The notes under the pieces are model-generated. The model worked only from the letters and a program-made list of their open reading frames with translations, did no database searches and was not told where the DNA came from. A DNA stretch of 64,000 nucleotides, from NCBI GenBank assembly GCA_963995505.1, contig OZ023192.1, positions 15,545,001 to 15,609,000 of the forward strand. The letters are read 5' to 3'. Source of the DNA: Hypericum androsaemum. Lineage: Eukaryota; Streptophyta; Magnoliopsida; Malpighiales; Hypericaceae. The position numbers and the translations under genes are program-made. Shown here piece by piece: positions 42,397 to 53,944 of the stretch (position 1 is the stretch's first letter; every line of letters begins with the position of its first letter).

Positions 42397-44219
42397 TGTG
42401 ATGTATTGAAAATGATTGGATAGAATAAATGGTATTTTATTGTACTATCGACATGTGATATGATTTTAAAGGTATTTCTAGATATCATTTAGTCTCATTA
42501 GGATTCTAGTTCAACTACAACAAAGTCTAGTCAAATTATTTTCAAGTTTGATGAATTTGGTTGGACAATTTCAGACAGAATAACCTTTGTTCAGTTAATT
42601 GGGCATATCTTTCTCAATTTTACTCTGAATATTACAAATGAATATGATCCAAAAACTAAACACATGGAGCTACAATTTATTTGTTAACAAAGTTTTCCAA
42701 AAAGTAACGAAAGTTAGAGAAAAATGGGATCCAAATTACTATATTCTGATTAGGCCACATGAAAGGTGGAACCAATCACAAACTAACACTTGTCTTCCTT
42801 GCAAATTGACACAAGGGCCTTTATGGAGGGGATGCTTATCTATTCAAGGACCTTATAAGACATAGAAATATCTAGAAAAAGGTAGAAACAAAAGGCAAAA
42901 AGGTCTCAAATTTGAAATAGAAGAGAGAGAGAAGAAAGAGAAAGAAGCAGGGGAAGAAAGACAAGCTTGGTAAGCTATCTTTCTTTTGGACTTTTATATC
43001 TTCATAAAAATTATATAGGACTCAAATATCTTTCTAACGATATATCATATGCTCTATTTCGATTAAGAAATCAAAGGAAAATCAGTTTCAAACTACAGAC
43101 TGATTACTGTGGTTTTTAATCGAGCGGCTGTCAGAAGAAGTACTTGGTAAGCCTACTTGCACTCTGAATTAGACTTTGGTTTCTTCTTACAGATTATAGA
43201 CGACTCTACTAGCTTTCTAACGCTATATTATACACTCTATTTGGATAAAGGGTTCATCTTAAAAGCTCTATATCAAAAGTCAGACAGACAGTTTGGGTTC
43301 GGTATTGAAGGGGGCCAAGAGTAAACGCTGGATAAGTTAATTCTTTGGGATTCTAAGTTAATTTTGGAATCTGATTTATCAAGAACATACATGAGAGTTT
43401 GAGTACAGTGAATAAATAGATCAGGTTTTGTGTAATATCTACCGAAGTTAGAAGCGACTGAGCTTATCGTGTGTTTGGTGTGTAACTTGGTGGGGAAAGT
43501 GAGGAACTGACCTCATTTTGTGATTGAAAATTATTGTACAGAGCATATAGGACTTCCTCACAACTTGGAAGGTCAGTTGAAGGTTAAAGTGAAAGAAGGA
43601 TAAGACTCAGAAAATTAGCACTATTGAGGAATACCCGTAAGATTAAGCAGATAGAACATGATAGATTGATTTTGTTTGGTGCATGTGCATGTTTCAGACC
43701 TTGATTATGTGCGTCTCATGCATATGGAGTTTGTGCATAAAGTGTTCATATGGTTATGTGATATGTTTGGTCATATTTAAATTAGTTGTGACATATGTGG
43801 TATATGTGTGTGGCCAGCTAAAGAATATGTGTTTGCTGACTTGGGACCAATTTGTGAGGTTGTGATATGTCCATATATTTTGGATATGGTCTTGGACCTT
43901 TGATTGTGTGATGAATATGCTATGTTTATTTTTGGTGAGAAATGGACATGTTTTTTCGTGCTAACCGGAGATGTTAGCCTATGTGCACATAGACTCGGGA
44001 TATCCTAGTTACTACTATAAACTTAGTATGTGATTATGATATGGAGATTTGATGGCAATGTTGATATTCCTACACTGGAGAGGAAGTGGACCGACTAAAT
44101 CTGTCTATAGCTTTGACTTTTTTGGTTTGTGTGGGTATGAGATCATATGGTTAGCATGTATTTTGTGGTCCTATCTGATGTTGAACATAGTTAAGCTCTG
44201 TTCTACCCACGTGTATCTG
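42397..44219 (+). repeat. Right LTR of gypsy copy 1 (3'-truncated)
   Basis: It begins TGTGATG and follows the left LTR until CACGTGTATCTG (37015 in the left LTR). The remaining 475 bp or so are missing and a TG/G-rich tract takes over. Confidence 0.85.
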
Positions 44220-44236
44220 TGTGTGTGTTTGTGTTT

Positions 44237-44257
44237 GGGGGGGGGGGGGGGGGGGGG
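44237..44257. repeat. Poly-G run at the gypsy-flank junction (21 G)
   Basis: A run of 21 G joins the truncated LTR to GLP4 upstream sequence. The matching run in copy 2 (62432-62449) has 18 G and accounts for the offset change from 18,195 to 18,192. Confidence 0.9.
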
Positions 44258-45354
44258 TGGTGGGTGGGGGTTTGAAAGAATATAAATAAAGGTTGAGATT
44301 GTTTTGAAATTTGTAGAGAAGTTAGCACCAAAATTTTTGACCAGTGCTATGTATGCACAAAACCGTGTCGTAAAGTTGATTTTCCAAAAAATGTAAGATT
44401 TTTTTTCCTTTATGATTAGTTTTAAATTACATGGCTATACATGAAAAAAATACATGGTACTAAAGTTAAATTTTTCAAAAAATATATAATTTGATGAAAA
44501 GCATTTTTATTTGGTAAAAGGACAAAAAACTAATTTACCGTAATATGGGTTACATAGGAATGAAAAATTCCAAAATAAACATAGGGATGGAAAATAACTG
44601 GTAATTAAATAATGACATAGTGCTAATGACATGAGAGAGCTGATGTGATAGTTATTGTTGGAAGTCTTGTATGTTTGGTCATGGAAGAATCTTATGTGAT
44701 GAAAATTAGTCTCACCGATCAATTCAATTGGTTAATTGGATTTATATATCCAGAAGGAGGTTACATAAGCTAAGGAATCTGTCTGCCCTTCCAGTATTAA
44801 TATTTGCTTCAAAATACAATTTCTCGTCCAAGTTGGTATCTAATATTGTAAAAATAAACTATAATTTTTTAACCAATCAATACTATCTTATCTAGTTATT
44901 CTAAGTTATCTAAAAATTTTCGAGTTAGAACTATTAGGAACACACCAATTTTTGGTAGAATTTTATCACCATTTAATGGTATTATCTGTCGAATTTTCAA
45001 ACAACCCTCTAATAATAATAAATAATCAAATGGCTGCCTTTTTTCAACTGGAATCAAAATAATGACTACTTCAAAGTGTGGTAAATGTTAAATATCTATG
45101 CATACAAGTTACTTCCCTCAAAAGTCAAAATTGTTTTACGTGCTTGAGGGGCCAACGCACGACCATTTCCATGGTGCAGAAGAGTTCAATTGGGACGGAA
45201 TTAATTAATTATCACAAAACTTATACTTCAGATAATTAGCTCCCTATATAAATGAAGTTGTTCCTAGTAAAACTTCACACAATCTACAATAATAGTTTCG
45301 AGAGGGGAAAAATAAATATAAAGCACAAGCTTTTTTGCTGATCTTATCGAGGAT
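44258..45354 (+). promoter_or_regulatory. GLP4 upstream region and promoter
   Basis: Collinear with the other GLP promoters; the distal part matches 140-480 of unit 1. The TATA box TATATAAA is at 45244-45251 and GGGGCCAACGCACGACCATT at about 45149. A gypsy LTR ends about 1.1 kb upstream of the ATG. Confidence 0.8.
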
Positions 45355-46091
45355 ATGGCTTCTCGAGTTATTTTCATAGCTTCCATGCTCTTTATCTCCT
45401 CCCTCACCCTGGCATATGATCCTAGCCCACTTCAAGACTTCTGCGTCGCTGATAACTCTAGCTCAGGTACTTGATCAAATAAGTGCTTATTGGTCTTTCT
45501 TTGATTTTAATCCATGGTATCTAATGTGGTTGAATGTTGTATATTTGGGCAGTTAGGGTGAATGGTTTGGTTTGCAAGGACCCAGCGACGGTAAAAGCAA
45601 CTGATTTCTTCTTAGGTGGCCTTCACATTCCACGAAACACCTCTAACAATGTGGGTTCAACTGTAACCCTAGTCAACGCAGCTATGCTCCCTGGACTCAA
45701 CACTCTTGGAATCTCCCTGGCCCGCCTTGACTTTGGGCCAGCAGGCATCAACCCGCCGCACACTCATCCCCGCGGAACCGAGATCCTCATCGTGCTCGAA
45801 GGCTCTCTCGAGGTAGGGTTCGTCACATCGAACCCCGAAAACCGACTCATCACGAAGGTGCTCACGCCAGGCGACGTCTTCGTCTTCCCCATCGGGCTGG
45901 TTCATTATCAGCGAAATGTTAATGCAGGTTCAAATGCGCTTGCCTTTGCTGGTTTGACTAGCCAGAACCCTGGTGTCATCACAATTGCTAATGCGGTTTT
46001 CGGATCCACTCTTCCGATACCGGCTGATATTCTTGCCAAGGCCTTTCAGTTGGATTTGAGCGTCGTCAAATCCTTGGAGTCCAAGTTTTAA
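45355..46091 (+). CDS. Germin-like protein (GLP copy 4), intact
   Basis: Exons 45355-45466 and 45553-46091 join into 216 residues with signal peptide, the Cys pair (DFCVAD and GLVCKDP), the metal site [10 protein letters not shown] and the third-box His in FPIGLVHYQ. Splice sites, TATA box and stop match GLP2. It differs from GLP3 at the restored Cys and at LTSQNPG (Thr for Ser), and from GLP2 mainly in the loop after HIPRNT and near the C-terminus (VVKSLESKF). It is the parent, or sister, of GLP5 through the 18.2-kb duplication. Expected to be a secreted manganese cupin; the enzymatic activity is not decided by sequence. Confidence 0.95.
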
Positions 46092-46641
46092 TACATTATA
46101 GAGATGGAGGAAATGGTGAAACTCGCTTTTGTATAACGAGTTTTCAATATGATATAATAAGATATAATGTTTTAAACCTAAAAAAGTTACTATAATAAAA
46201 CATGTTTCGTGTGTAATTTGTTGTTCAATGTGTTGTACTAAGCAATTGATTCTTCATTTATGTATCAGTGTTAATGGTTCATTTAAATATGTACTTTTTG
46301 TTGCAAGTGTCAAAGAAATAAAACATTTTCGTTTATTCTCACTATTTTTTTCATGGAAGATTATTTATTATAATATGGCACGCTACAAGCATAACCATAT
46401 CTTATAAGGACAAGGTGATTCTTTATGTCCAATTCATGAAGTTTAACTCAAATAATAATTAAGATTTGGTATATACTCTTTGGCACAATTTTATGAGGTT
46501 ATGGAAGCTTAGTAATCAACTAATTTTTTAAGATTCCAGATGTGATCAAGACCTTCTTATCAATTCTATCATAGTCTACGTCAAAGAACGGTTTCATTAT
46601 TTTTTTGAAAAGTAAAATTGTGTTACTCTAAATACGAGGGT
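46092..46641. other. 3' flank of GLP4 up to the duplication breakpoint
   Basis: No gene seen. It matches the GLP3 3' flank until TACGAGGGTTACA, then switches at 46642-46645 into LTR sequence. Confidence 0.8.
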
Positions 46642-47077
46642 TACAACACCACCCACCGATCACTTTCAGACCACATCAGTCACCGGTCAACCGGTCACCC
46701 GATCACCTTGCGACCACACCGGGTATCTCAAAATATATTGATAATGTCAAGATTATTTTTATACCTCAGCAATGCCCCCCACATTTTAACACTTCGGAAT
46801 GAAGATGAGCAGCTCAAAGAGGTCAGGCGAGAAGTATTGACGTGGTCCTTCATCTCTGACTTGGCACCCGCCAGCTAACTTGAAACGAAATGAAGATGAG
46901 CAGCTCAAAGAGGTTTAGGCCGCTGTCCTGATGACATACCCGGCCGAGTTGTAAGGCGATAAGGTACAAACCTCCAATCACCTTGTCACCTCGCCTATTG
47001 CTTTATTCCTCAAAAGTAATGGGGAGTACTTGCCCCTCGGGTGTGGCACTAATCGACCGTTGGATTGAAAGGACATT

Positions 47078-47823
47078 CTACCTGATCGAACTAGCACACC
47101 AGGCAAACCATCCATCTACGTAGCTATAGACCGCCCTTACTAGTATTGTGGTTCCGTCGTTGAAGGCCGCCTCTATGTAGCATATGGCCGGGATAAATGG
47201 ACATGCATCGGCCATCATAATCTCCACCTTTCCATCTGACTTCCACCGGATTGGACATTGGTGGATGGAAGATGGGATTACCAGACCGGAGTAGATCAAG
47301 TCTCGCCCTTTTCAGTTAAGGTTGGTCATGACCATGCCAGTCGGGCTGACATCCTCTTTTTCCTTATTGCGATCCCTGAGGAACAACTGAAGAAAGGTGT
47401 TCGCCACACCTATGCCATCCATGGGTACTCTCTTGATCGGCTCCCCAAGTATGTGAACCGTGATGCAAAGAGATTTTTTGTGTCCGCCTATTCTTTGGGT
47501 TGGCCTCACAATGGTGACGTTGCCATTGAAGGCTTCCATAATGGGAATGATATATGACATCTCTCCTATTGTGGCTCAGGTGTATCTTCCTCACTCATAT
47601 CCCCCTTCAGAAGATAGGGTCGGTTGAGTTTCGGCCTAAAGATGGCCGGGAGGGTGAACAACTTGTGTATCGACACCTTGTCTAGGAAGTCTCCAAACTT
47701 AACATAACCAATGTCAAAACTGACCGAGACATCTTTTTCCTTCCAATCGTCCTTGCCCTCACGAAGGTTACTTTCCCTGGAATGGATCTCGCTTCTCGCT
47801 TTAGGTACCCACTCCCGGATCAA
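47078..47823 (-). pseudogene. Retropepsin-like region, copy 2
   Basis: Same content, stops and altered MDGIG active-site region as 28883-29628. One silent-looking base difference was noted nearby at 47905. Confidence 0.65.
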
Positions 47824-49042
47824 CTTCTTGTGTCAGTTTTTGGGTGCCTTTGGCCGAACTTCCTTGATGTGCTTGAGATCCTTTCCCTTGATTGTCTTAG
47901 AAGCCTCAACCTTCTTGGCCCGGCCTCAGGTCTGGGTCGATCGGTGTTCAACTCGTGGGCGAGCTAGGAGCACCTTTTATTTTTCCAACTGGACCCTTTG
48001 CTCTGCGAGTTGCCTTTCGAGGTCCTTGATGGCTTGCTTTTGTTTCTGGACCTTCCTCTCAAGGCGACGTCTCTGAGTCTTAGTCAGGACGTCTCACGTT
48101 GGTAGATCAAGGGTGATCCTCTCATCTCCAAGTCTGTTGAAAGAGTATCGGTGTGGGTTGGACCCATCTTGAAGGTCTACCTTGGTACGGGAATGACGGA
48201 GCCTCCACATCTTGTTGACTTCGCTCGAAGGATAGAACTTCTGAGTTTTTGGTATACCACTATCGGGTGGTCATCCTTGCCCCCCGAGTTTTGCCTCCCG
48301 GGTCTTAAGGTCGGCCTTCCCTCGCTTAGAACCATCGGTTCCCCTTGGACGAAATGACTTCCAAGCTTTTGGGACGCCGTTATCAGGTGGCCTTTCTTGC
48401 CCCCAGAGTCTTGTCCACCGGGTCTTGGGGTCAGCCTTTATTTTCTTTAGGCTATCAGCTCCCCTGGGACAAAAAGACTTCTGAGCTTTTGGGATGCCGT
48501 TATCGGGCGGTCGTCCTTGCCTGCCGAGTCTTAGGGTCAGCCATTGCCTTCTTAGGGTCCAATTGTCCTTGCTTCCCGAGTCTTTCCCTCCGGGTCTTAG
48601 GGTTGGCCTTTGTCGACTTTGGCCTCTCTCTTTTTTGGCTTCGTTGGATGCCAACCATAGCAACGAAAGTACTTACGTGGGGATCGATTATCAGTTTCCC
48701 CCCGTGACATTGATGAGAAGCCAAGCCTTCAAATTGAGAGAGTTGAGGTTGTCCTTCCATCCCTTATTATTGGGTAGATCCGAACACCAGTTGACAGTTG
48801 ATGTCATCCTCATCAGGCTCCCCTTGTTGATTGACGTCATCCTCATCGAGCTCTCCTTGTTGATTGGCGTCGTTCTCATCAAGCTCATCATCCTCACCGA
48901 GCTTTTCTTGTCGATTGACGTTGTCCTCATCGAGCTCTTCTTGTTGGTTGACGTCGTCATCATCGAGCTCATCATCCTCATCGAGTTCTTTTTGTCGGTT
49001 GACGTCATCCTGATCGAGCTCGTCATCCTCATCGAGCTCTTC

Positions 49043-49798
49043 TTATTGGTTGACATCGTCGTCATCGAGCTCATCACCCTCATCAAGCTCTTCTTGTTGA
49101 TTGATAGGATGGCGGTTGTCCTCCTCGTCTAGGTCCATCCGTGTTTGATGCATGACTTGGGGGGTCGGGGTAGGATTGGAAACCCTTGAGTCGAACAACG
49201 AATTTATGCAGACATCCCTCCTTTTGAAAGAATTTTGGTCGGCCGAGATCCTAGATGGGTATGACCAATCTTGTGTCAGGGCCGGTTGGTACCAGCTCAA
49301 TTCCTCTTGGAGATTGCTAGCCCTCGTCCTTGCAGTCTCGTAGTGTCCCGAGTGGTTCACTCCTTGTGTCTCTATCTCCATGTAAGGAGTTGTTTAATAC
49401 GGGGGATACATAGGAGTTCCAGGCATTGGACCATAGCCGAACACACCCGACGATGGCGGAGCTACGGTGAAAGGTATATGTACAAAGGCCGGTTGGACGG
49501 GTACAGCTGGTCCGGTGGATACACTCATCCCTTGATGTTGATTGATGACCATACGTGAAGACACCTCATAGTACCTACAAGACTCCTCGTAGAGCTTCCG
49601 AGCACGGAAAGCGGCATATGTCTCTATCGAGATGACGGGCGTATAGAACTCCATCAGGGCAACATTTGCCTCAGTCGGCTCTTTCGAGAAAGCCGAGGTA
49701 GATGAATCCCGCCTCCAAGCATACAACTGGGAAACGGAAGATATTGACTCGTTGTAAGGAATCGGAGCAACAAAGTAATTAGTCATCTTGGCCGGCAA
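49043..49798 (-). pseudogene. gag-like region, copy 2
   Basis: Same two open stretches and acidic repeat as 30848-31603; no difference noticed. Confidence 0.5.
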
Positions 49799-49854
49799 AG
49801 GTTAGACTGCCTTTTCAGACGCCCTCTTTAGTCCCACCGAGCGTGCCAAAAATA

Positions 49855-51986
49855 TGTTGCGGGAATAAGTGAACAAATAACCTGAGATGGATTCGGAGTG
49901 GTCGTCCCAAAGTCGGTCTATACTAAGGCTAAAACTAGAGCTAAGCTACGGGCTACGCTAAGCTACGGCTAAGGAAAAGCAATAAAGATAGAAGAGTAGT
50001 TGTGTGTTGTGTTGTGGTGGTTGATGTCCGTTCTCTCGCCCGAGCCCTCCTTATATAGAGTACCTTGACCTAACCTCCGCGTCTTCAGAATAGGAAATCC
50101 TAAACCACCTCCAAAACCTTCAGCTCCAAGTCTCAATCTCGAGAGATTTGCTTCAAATTATTTGTTCCTAATATGACGGGATCCTCTCGGCTCAGTACAA
50201 GCCATCTTCCTTAAATGAGCAGATCCCGTCCTCGAATAGGAAGCTTTCAAAATATGACGACCAAGCAATCGCGGCCTAAAGAGGAACTTACCAAGTCTTG
50301 CCAAATATTGAGAATCTCGGCTCAAGTTAGGAAAATAAAGATCGGCTTGACCTTCTCGAATCTTCCACGCAAAATCATGGCTCAAGTCCGTCATCGCCCA
50401 AGACGGACATCTCGTTAGGCCCAAAGTGAATCCCAAAATGGGCTCAAGCTAACGGCCTCCTCAACCAAAGTGGACCTATTCCCGAAATTGCCTTCCCGCC
50501 TACGAAGGTCAAATGAGCTTCCCGCTCGGGTCCAAGTTGGCTTCTCACCTTCGGCTTTTTGCCTTAGGCTCCTCGCTCATCTTCGGCTTCCCGCCTTAGG
50601 TTTCTCGCTCGGCTTCCCGCCTTAGGCTTCTCGCTCGGCCTCTCGCCGTAGGCCTCTCACTCGGCCTCTCGCTTGGCCTTTCGCCACTCGGCCTCTGGCT
50701 CAGCCTCTCGCCGTAGGCCTCTCACTCGGCCTCTCTCCACTCGGCCTCTCGCCGTATGCCTCTCACTCGTCCTCTCGCTTGGCCTCTCGCCACTCAGCCT
50801 CTCACTCAGCCTCTTGCCGTAGGCCTCTCACTCGGCCTCTTGGCACTCAGCCTCTCGCCATATGCCTCTCACTCGGCCTCTCGCTCGGCCTCTCGCCCTC
50901 GGCCACTTGCCACTCGGCCAAAGCGTCACTCGGCCTCTTGCCGTAGGCTTCTCGCTTGGAACCCGAAATCATCTTCCCACCTACAAGCATGGAGCAAGAG
51001 GCGGGCCTTGCCACCTTCAACTCGAAGCGGGCCTTACCACCTTAAAGTCCAACGCGGACTTAAACGGCCACTTCAAGTGGGCCAAGTGGTCCAACTCGGA
51101 CATCCTACTTAGCCGGCTGAGGTGCCCAACTCGGACATATCGACCTCACAAGCCGAAGCGTCCAACCCGGACATATCACTTCACAGATCAAGGCACCTTA
51201 CCCGGATATATCGACTTCACGTACCGAAGTGCCCAACTCGAACATATCGACCTCGCAAGCCAAAGTTTCCAACTCGGACATATCGACTTCACGGACTGAA
51301 GTTTCCAACTCGGACATATCGACTTCACGAACTGAAGTGTCCAACCCGGACATATCGACCTTACGGGCCGAAGAGCTCGGCGTTCACCCAGATATCCAAC
51401 TTCGAGGTCACAACCCGGACATCCCGGATGACTTCGGAGATAGGACATCCACTCGGACTTAAAGGATGGGGCGCCCACTCAGACTTCGAGGATGAGACGC
51501 CCACTCGGACTTCAAGGATGGGGCGTCCACCTTCGAACTCAGAGCAAATATCTGTGTTAAACTATATTTTTGACCTCCTTCTGCTCCGAATCAGAAAATA
51601 TTGTTAACTAAAGAGTTGTATATCCACGTCTTAGCTTTCTATAAAAACTTGAATCGTCTCATTTGGATCTACAGATAGAAAGATATGAGCATTTTGCTGA
51701 GGAGTATTACCCAGGCAGGCGAGAAGTTGACCGAACCGGGAGCTTTGGTCTTGGAAGCCGTCTATCATCACCGGTTTTGACCAAGTAAGATCATCTTCGG
51801 ACTCGATGGAGGGAAGACCATCGACAACCTCTTTCCAACTCAAAACTGGAAGTGATTGCTTTGAGACAACACCACCCACCGATCACTTTCAGACCACATT
51901 AGTCACCGGTCAACCGGTCACCTTGCGACCACACCGGGTACCTCAAAATATATTAAAAATGTTGAGATTATTTTTATACCTCAACA
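49855..51986 (-). repeat. 5' LTR (right) of the non-autonomous element, copy 2
   Basis: Counterpart of 31660-33791, including the GGCCTCTCGC and GGACATATCGAC tandem arrays. Confidence 0.88.
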
Positions 51987-51991
51987 GACTC

Positions 51992-52625
51992 ATATAGCAA
52001 TTCAAGAATTTTACTTGTATCCAAACTGTGGTGCTACTTCCTCTCTTGGAGTCCAACTTGCTCTTTGTTGGGATTGTTAGACTCGTGGTTGGGGTATGTG
52101 CGCATGAGGAATCAGACTGCTTTTGAAAATGGTGAGTTTTGCTTGGACTGTCTCAACAACATCGTTTCGAGGAGTCATACATAATGGACTTACTGAGCCG
52201 GACTCTCTACTGAAATTATGTATCAAGATGCCTCCCTGGTGTTATTTCCTATTTAACTGTATGGTTTATGTTTTTAGTGGGTGGGATTAGCACTCTCTTG
52301 GATGTATCATGGGGTCTGGGATGACTGGACGTCCTGCAGTTTTAACGCATGGGTTCGTCCTATCATACTCTTTCCCTGTTGTGGGTTTTTACTTTTTTTC
52401 ACGAAATTTTTTCACGATAGAATTTTAGCGAGACCTGCGCTACTACCTGCTCGTGCAACATCATACTATATGTATAATGGTTAGTTTTTCCTTCATGAGG
52501 TTTTCATGATATTTCGTGGGGTTTGTATTGATCTCTAGTTCAAGTTGCTGTCTGTGCAACTTTGATTGTACTAGGTGGTATATATTCTTGAGTAATTAAA
52601 TTAGATCTACCTTTCATAAAAAAGT
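51992..52625 (+). mobile_element. LINE tail, copy in unit 4
   Basis: Same as 33797-34430, one base difference noted (52511). Confidence 0.65.
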
Positions 52626-52798
52626 TTGCTTCTTATCAAAAATAGTTTCAATCAGAATATAAGGAAATAGCCAAATAATTTACTTTCCGAATAAGGAATA
52701 AAAACAATAAATATACAACTTCATCTAGTATTCTCATGGGTCTCAAGACAACAATCTCGTCGCTTCTAAAAAACTTGCCCAGAAGTATATAAGAAAAA

Positions 52799-53559
52799 AT
52801 GCGACAGATCATTATGTTCTTTGTTCTTCTCCTCCTCTCATTCAAGGTTAACACTCTCACAAGTTGGCAAATCTATGTCACATTGAAATTTGAACAATTA
52901 AATACTTTTTTCTTTGTTTTGATAAAGTATATTAGTGATTTTTTTGACTTACACTACTTGATATCCGGCTGACTGTGCTGACTAACTCAAATTGAACATT
53001 TGAAAGGTGATAGATCTCTCCCAATAAGCATTTAATAGTTTTGCGTACACAAAAAACTGAACTCGAGACCTCGTTAAATTAGAACAATTCTCTTAGTAAT
53101 TAATTTTATTGTTGGTAGATTAAAGAATTTATTCGTGCTTGTAAAATTGAATATTGGATTCTGTACTCGTGTCGACCAAACCAAGTTAAAGCCGGTTAAG
53201 ACTTTTGAATTGTGGCAAAATTTTCTCACCAAGTATTTAACACTATTATGATCCAAAGAACTAGAACTCGAGATTAAATTAGAACGACTCGCTCACCAGT
53301 TCATCTGAGTACTCGCGAGTGTTTATTTGTATCATGAAAGTACATATAATTTCCCTAAAAAAATGAAAGTATATATTATGATCTAATACAGATGATGATT
53401 TTGCATGCCGGAGATAACATGCTTGGTGACCTAGTTCCATTTTGCCAGCAGCAATTTCAGACGGACAGTTGCTTTACAGAAGATTGTGATAAATTTTGTA
53501 TGAAAGAGTATGGTACAGGAAAATACGACCTGATGGATTTTTGCCAACCTGATGACTGA
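52799..53559 (+). CDS. Small cysteine-rich secreted peptide gene, copy D
   Basis: Exons 52799-52846 and 53392-53559 are identical, as far as I can see, to copy C: same signal-peptide exon, GT/CAG borders, five cysteines and the same TGA with further cysteine codons behind it. It exists through the 18.2-kb duplication. Whether either copy is expressed is unknown. Confidence 0.5.
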
Positions 53560-53944
53560 AACATCTGCAATTGTCTCTTTAATTGTGATCCTATGGTCCA
53601 TCCTCCTCCTCCTCCTAATTTTAATTAATTAAGAGACTTTTTAGGAGATATTTATATTAATAGATGTCTCCTTTAATTTCCATGTTATTGTAAAAGATGT
53701 CTCGTTTCACAAGATATATAAATATTAACTCAATCTTATCGTTTCTAAAAAATTTGCCTAGAGAAGGAAAAAAAAGTCATTAGCCCCAAATATCTGTAGC
53801 ATTAAATATCAAAATTGTCGAGCAATATTTTTGGAGTGGCTCTTCCCATAGAATTTTTTACATTTATAAGATATTAACTCAAAATTTCATAATTGAATCA
53901 AATCTCTTATTAGACCAACTTTCAAAGGGAGGCGGAGTTGGGGG
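53560..53944. other. Unit sequence after peptide copy D
   Basis: Counterpart of 35365-35749; no gene beyond the extended frame. Confidence 0.65.

Larger units (their letters stand above)
35750..44219 (+). mobile_element. Ty3/gypsy chromovirus (Tekay/Del-like), copy 1, both outer LTR ends missing
   Basis: Order: 5'-truncated left LTR, PBS, gag, protease, reverse transcriptase, RNase H, integrase, chromodomain, polypurine tract, 3'-truncated right LTR. Integrase after RNase H defines Ty3/gypsy, and the C-terminal chromodomain places it with chromoviruses. The left LTR lacks its first 588 bp and the right LTR its last 475 bp or so, so there are no outer TG/CA ends and no target duplication. Stops and frameshifts make it non-autonomous. 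It lies in the intergenic region upstream of GLP4. Confidence 0.92.
28447..46641 (+). repeat. 18,195-bp segmental tandem duplication, copy 1
   Basis: From 28447 to 46641 every landmark recurs 18,195 bp downstream (18,192 bp after the G-run at 44237). It contains most of the gag-protease LTR element, the LINE tail, peptide copy C, the gypsy element and GLP4. By eye I noted nine single-base differences to copy 2 (for example 29710/47905, 34316/52511, 37026/55221, 38169/56364, 39095/57290, 40787/58982), plus the G-run length. Confidence 0.93.
46642..51986 (-). mobile_element. Non-autonomous LTR retrotransposon, copy 2 (3' LTR truncated)
   Basis: Only the last 130 bp of the left LTR remain (46642-46771), because the duplication breakpoint lies inside it. 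The interior (46772-49854), the complete right LTR (49855-51986) and the one-sided GACTC (51987-51991) follow. Remnants at 49043-49798 (gag-like) and 47078-47823 (protease-like) correspond to those at 30848-31603 and 28883-29628. Confidence 0.9.
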
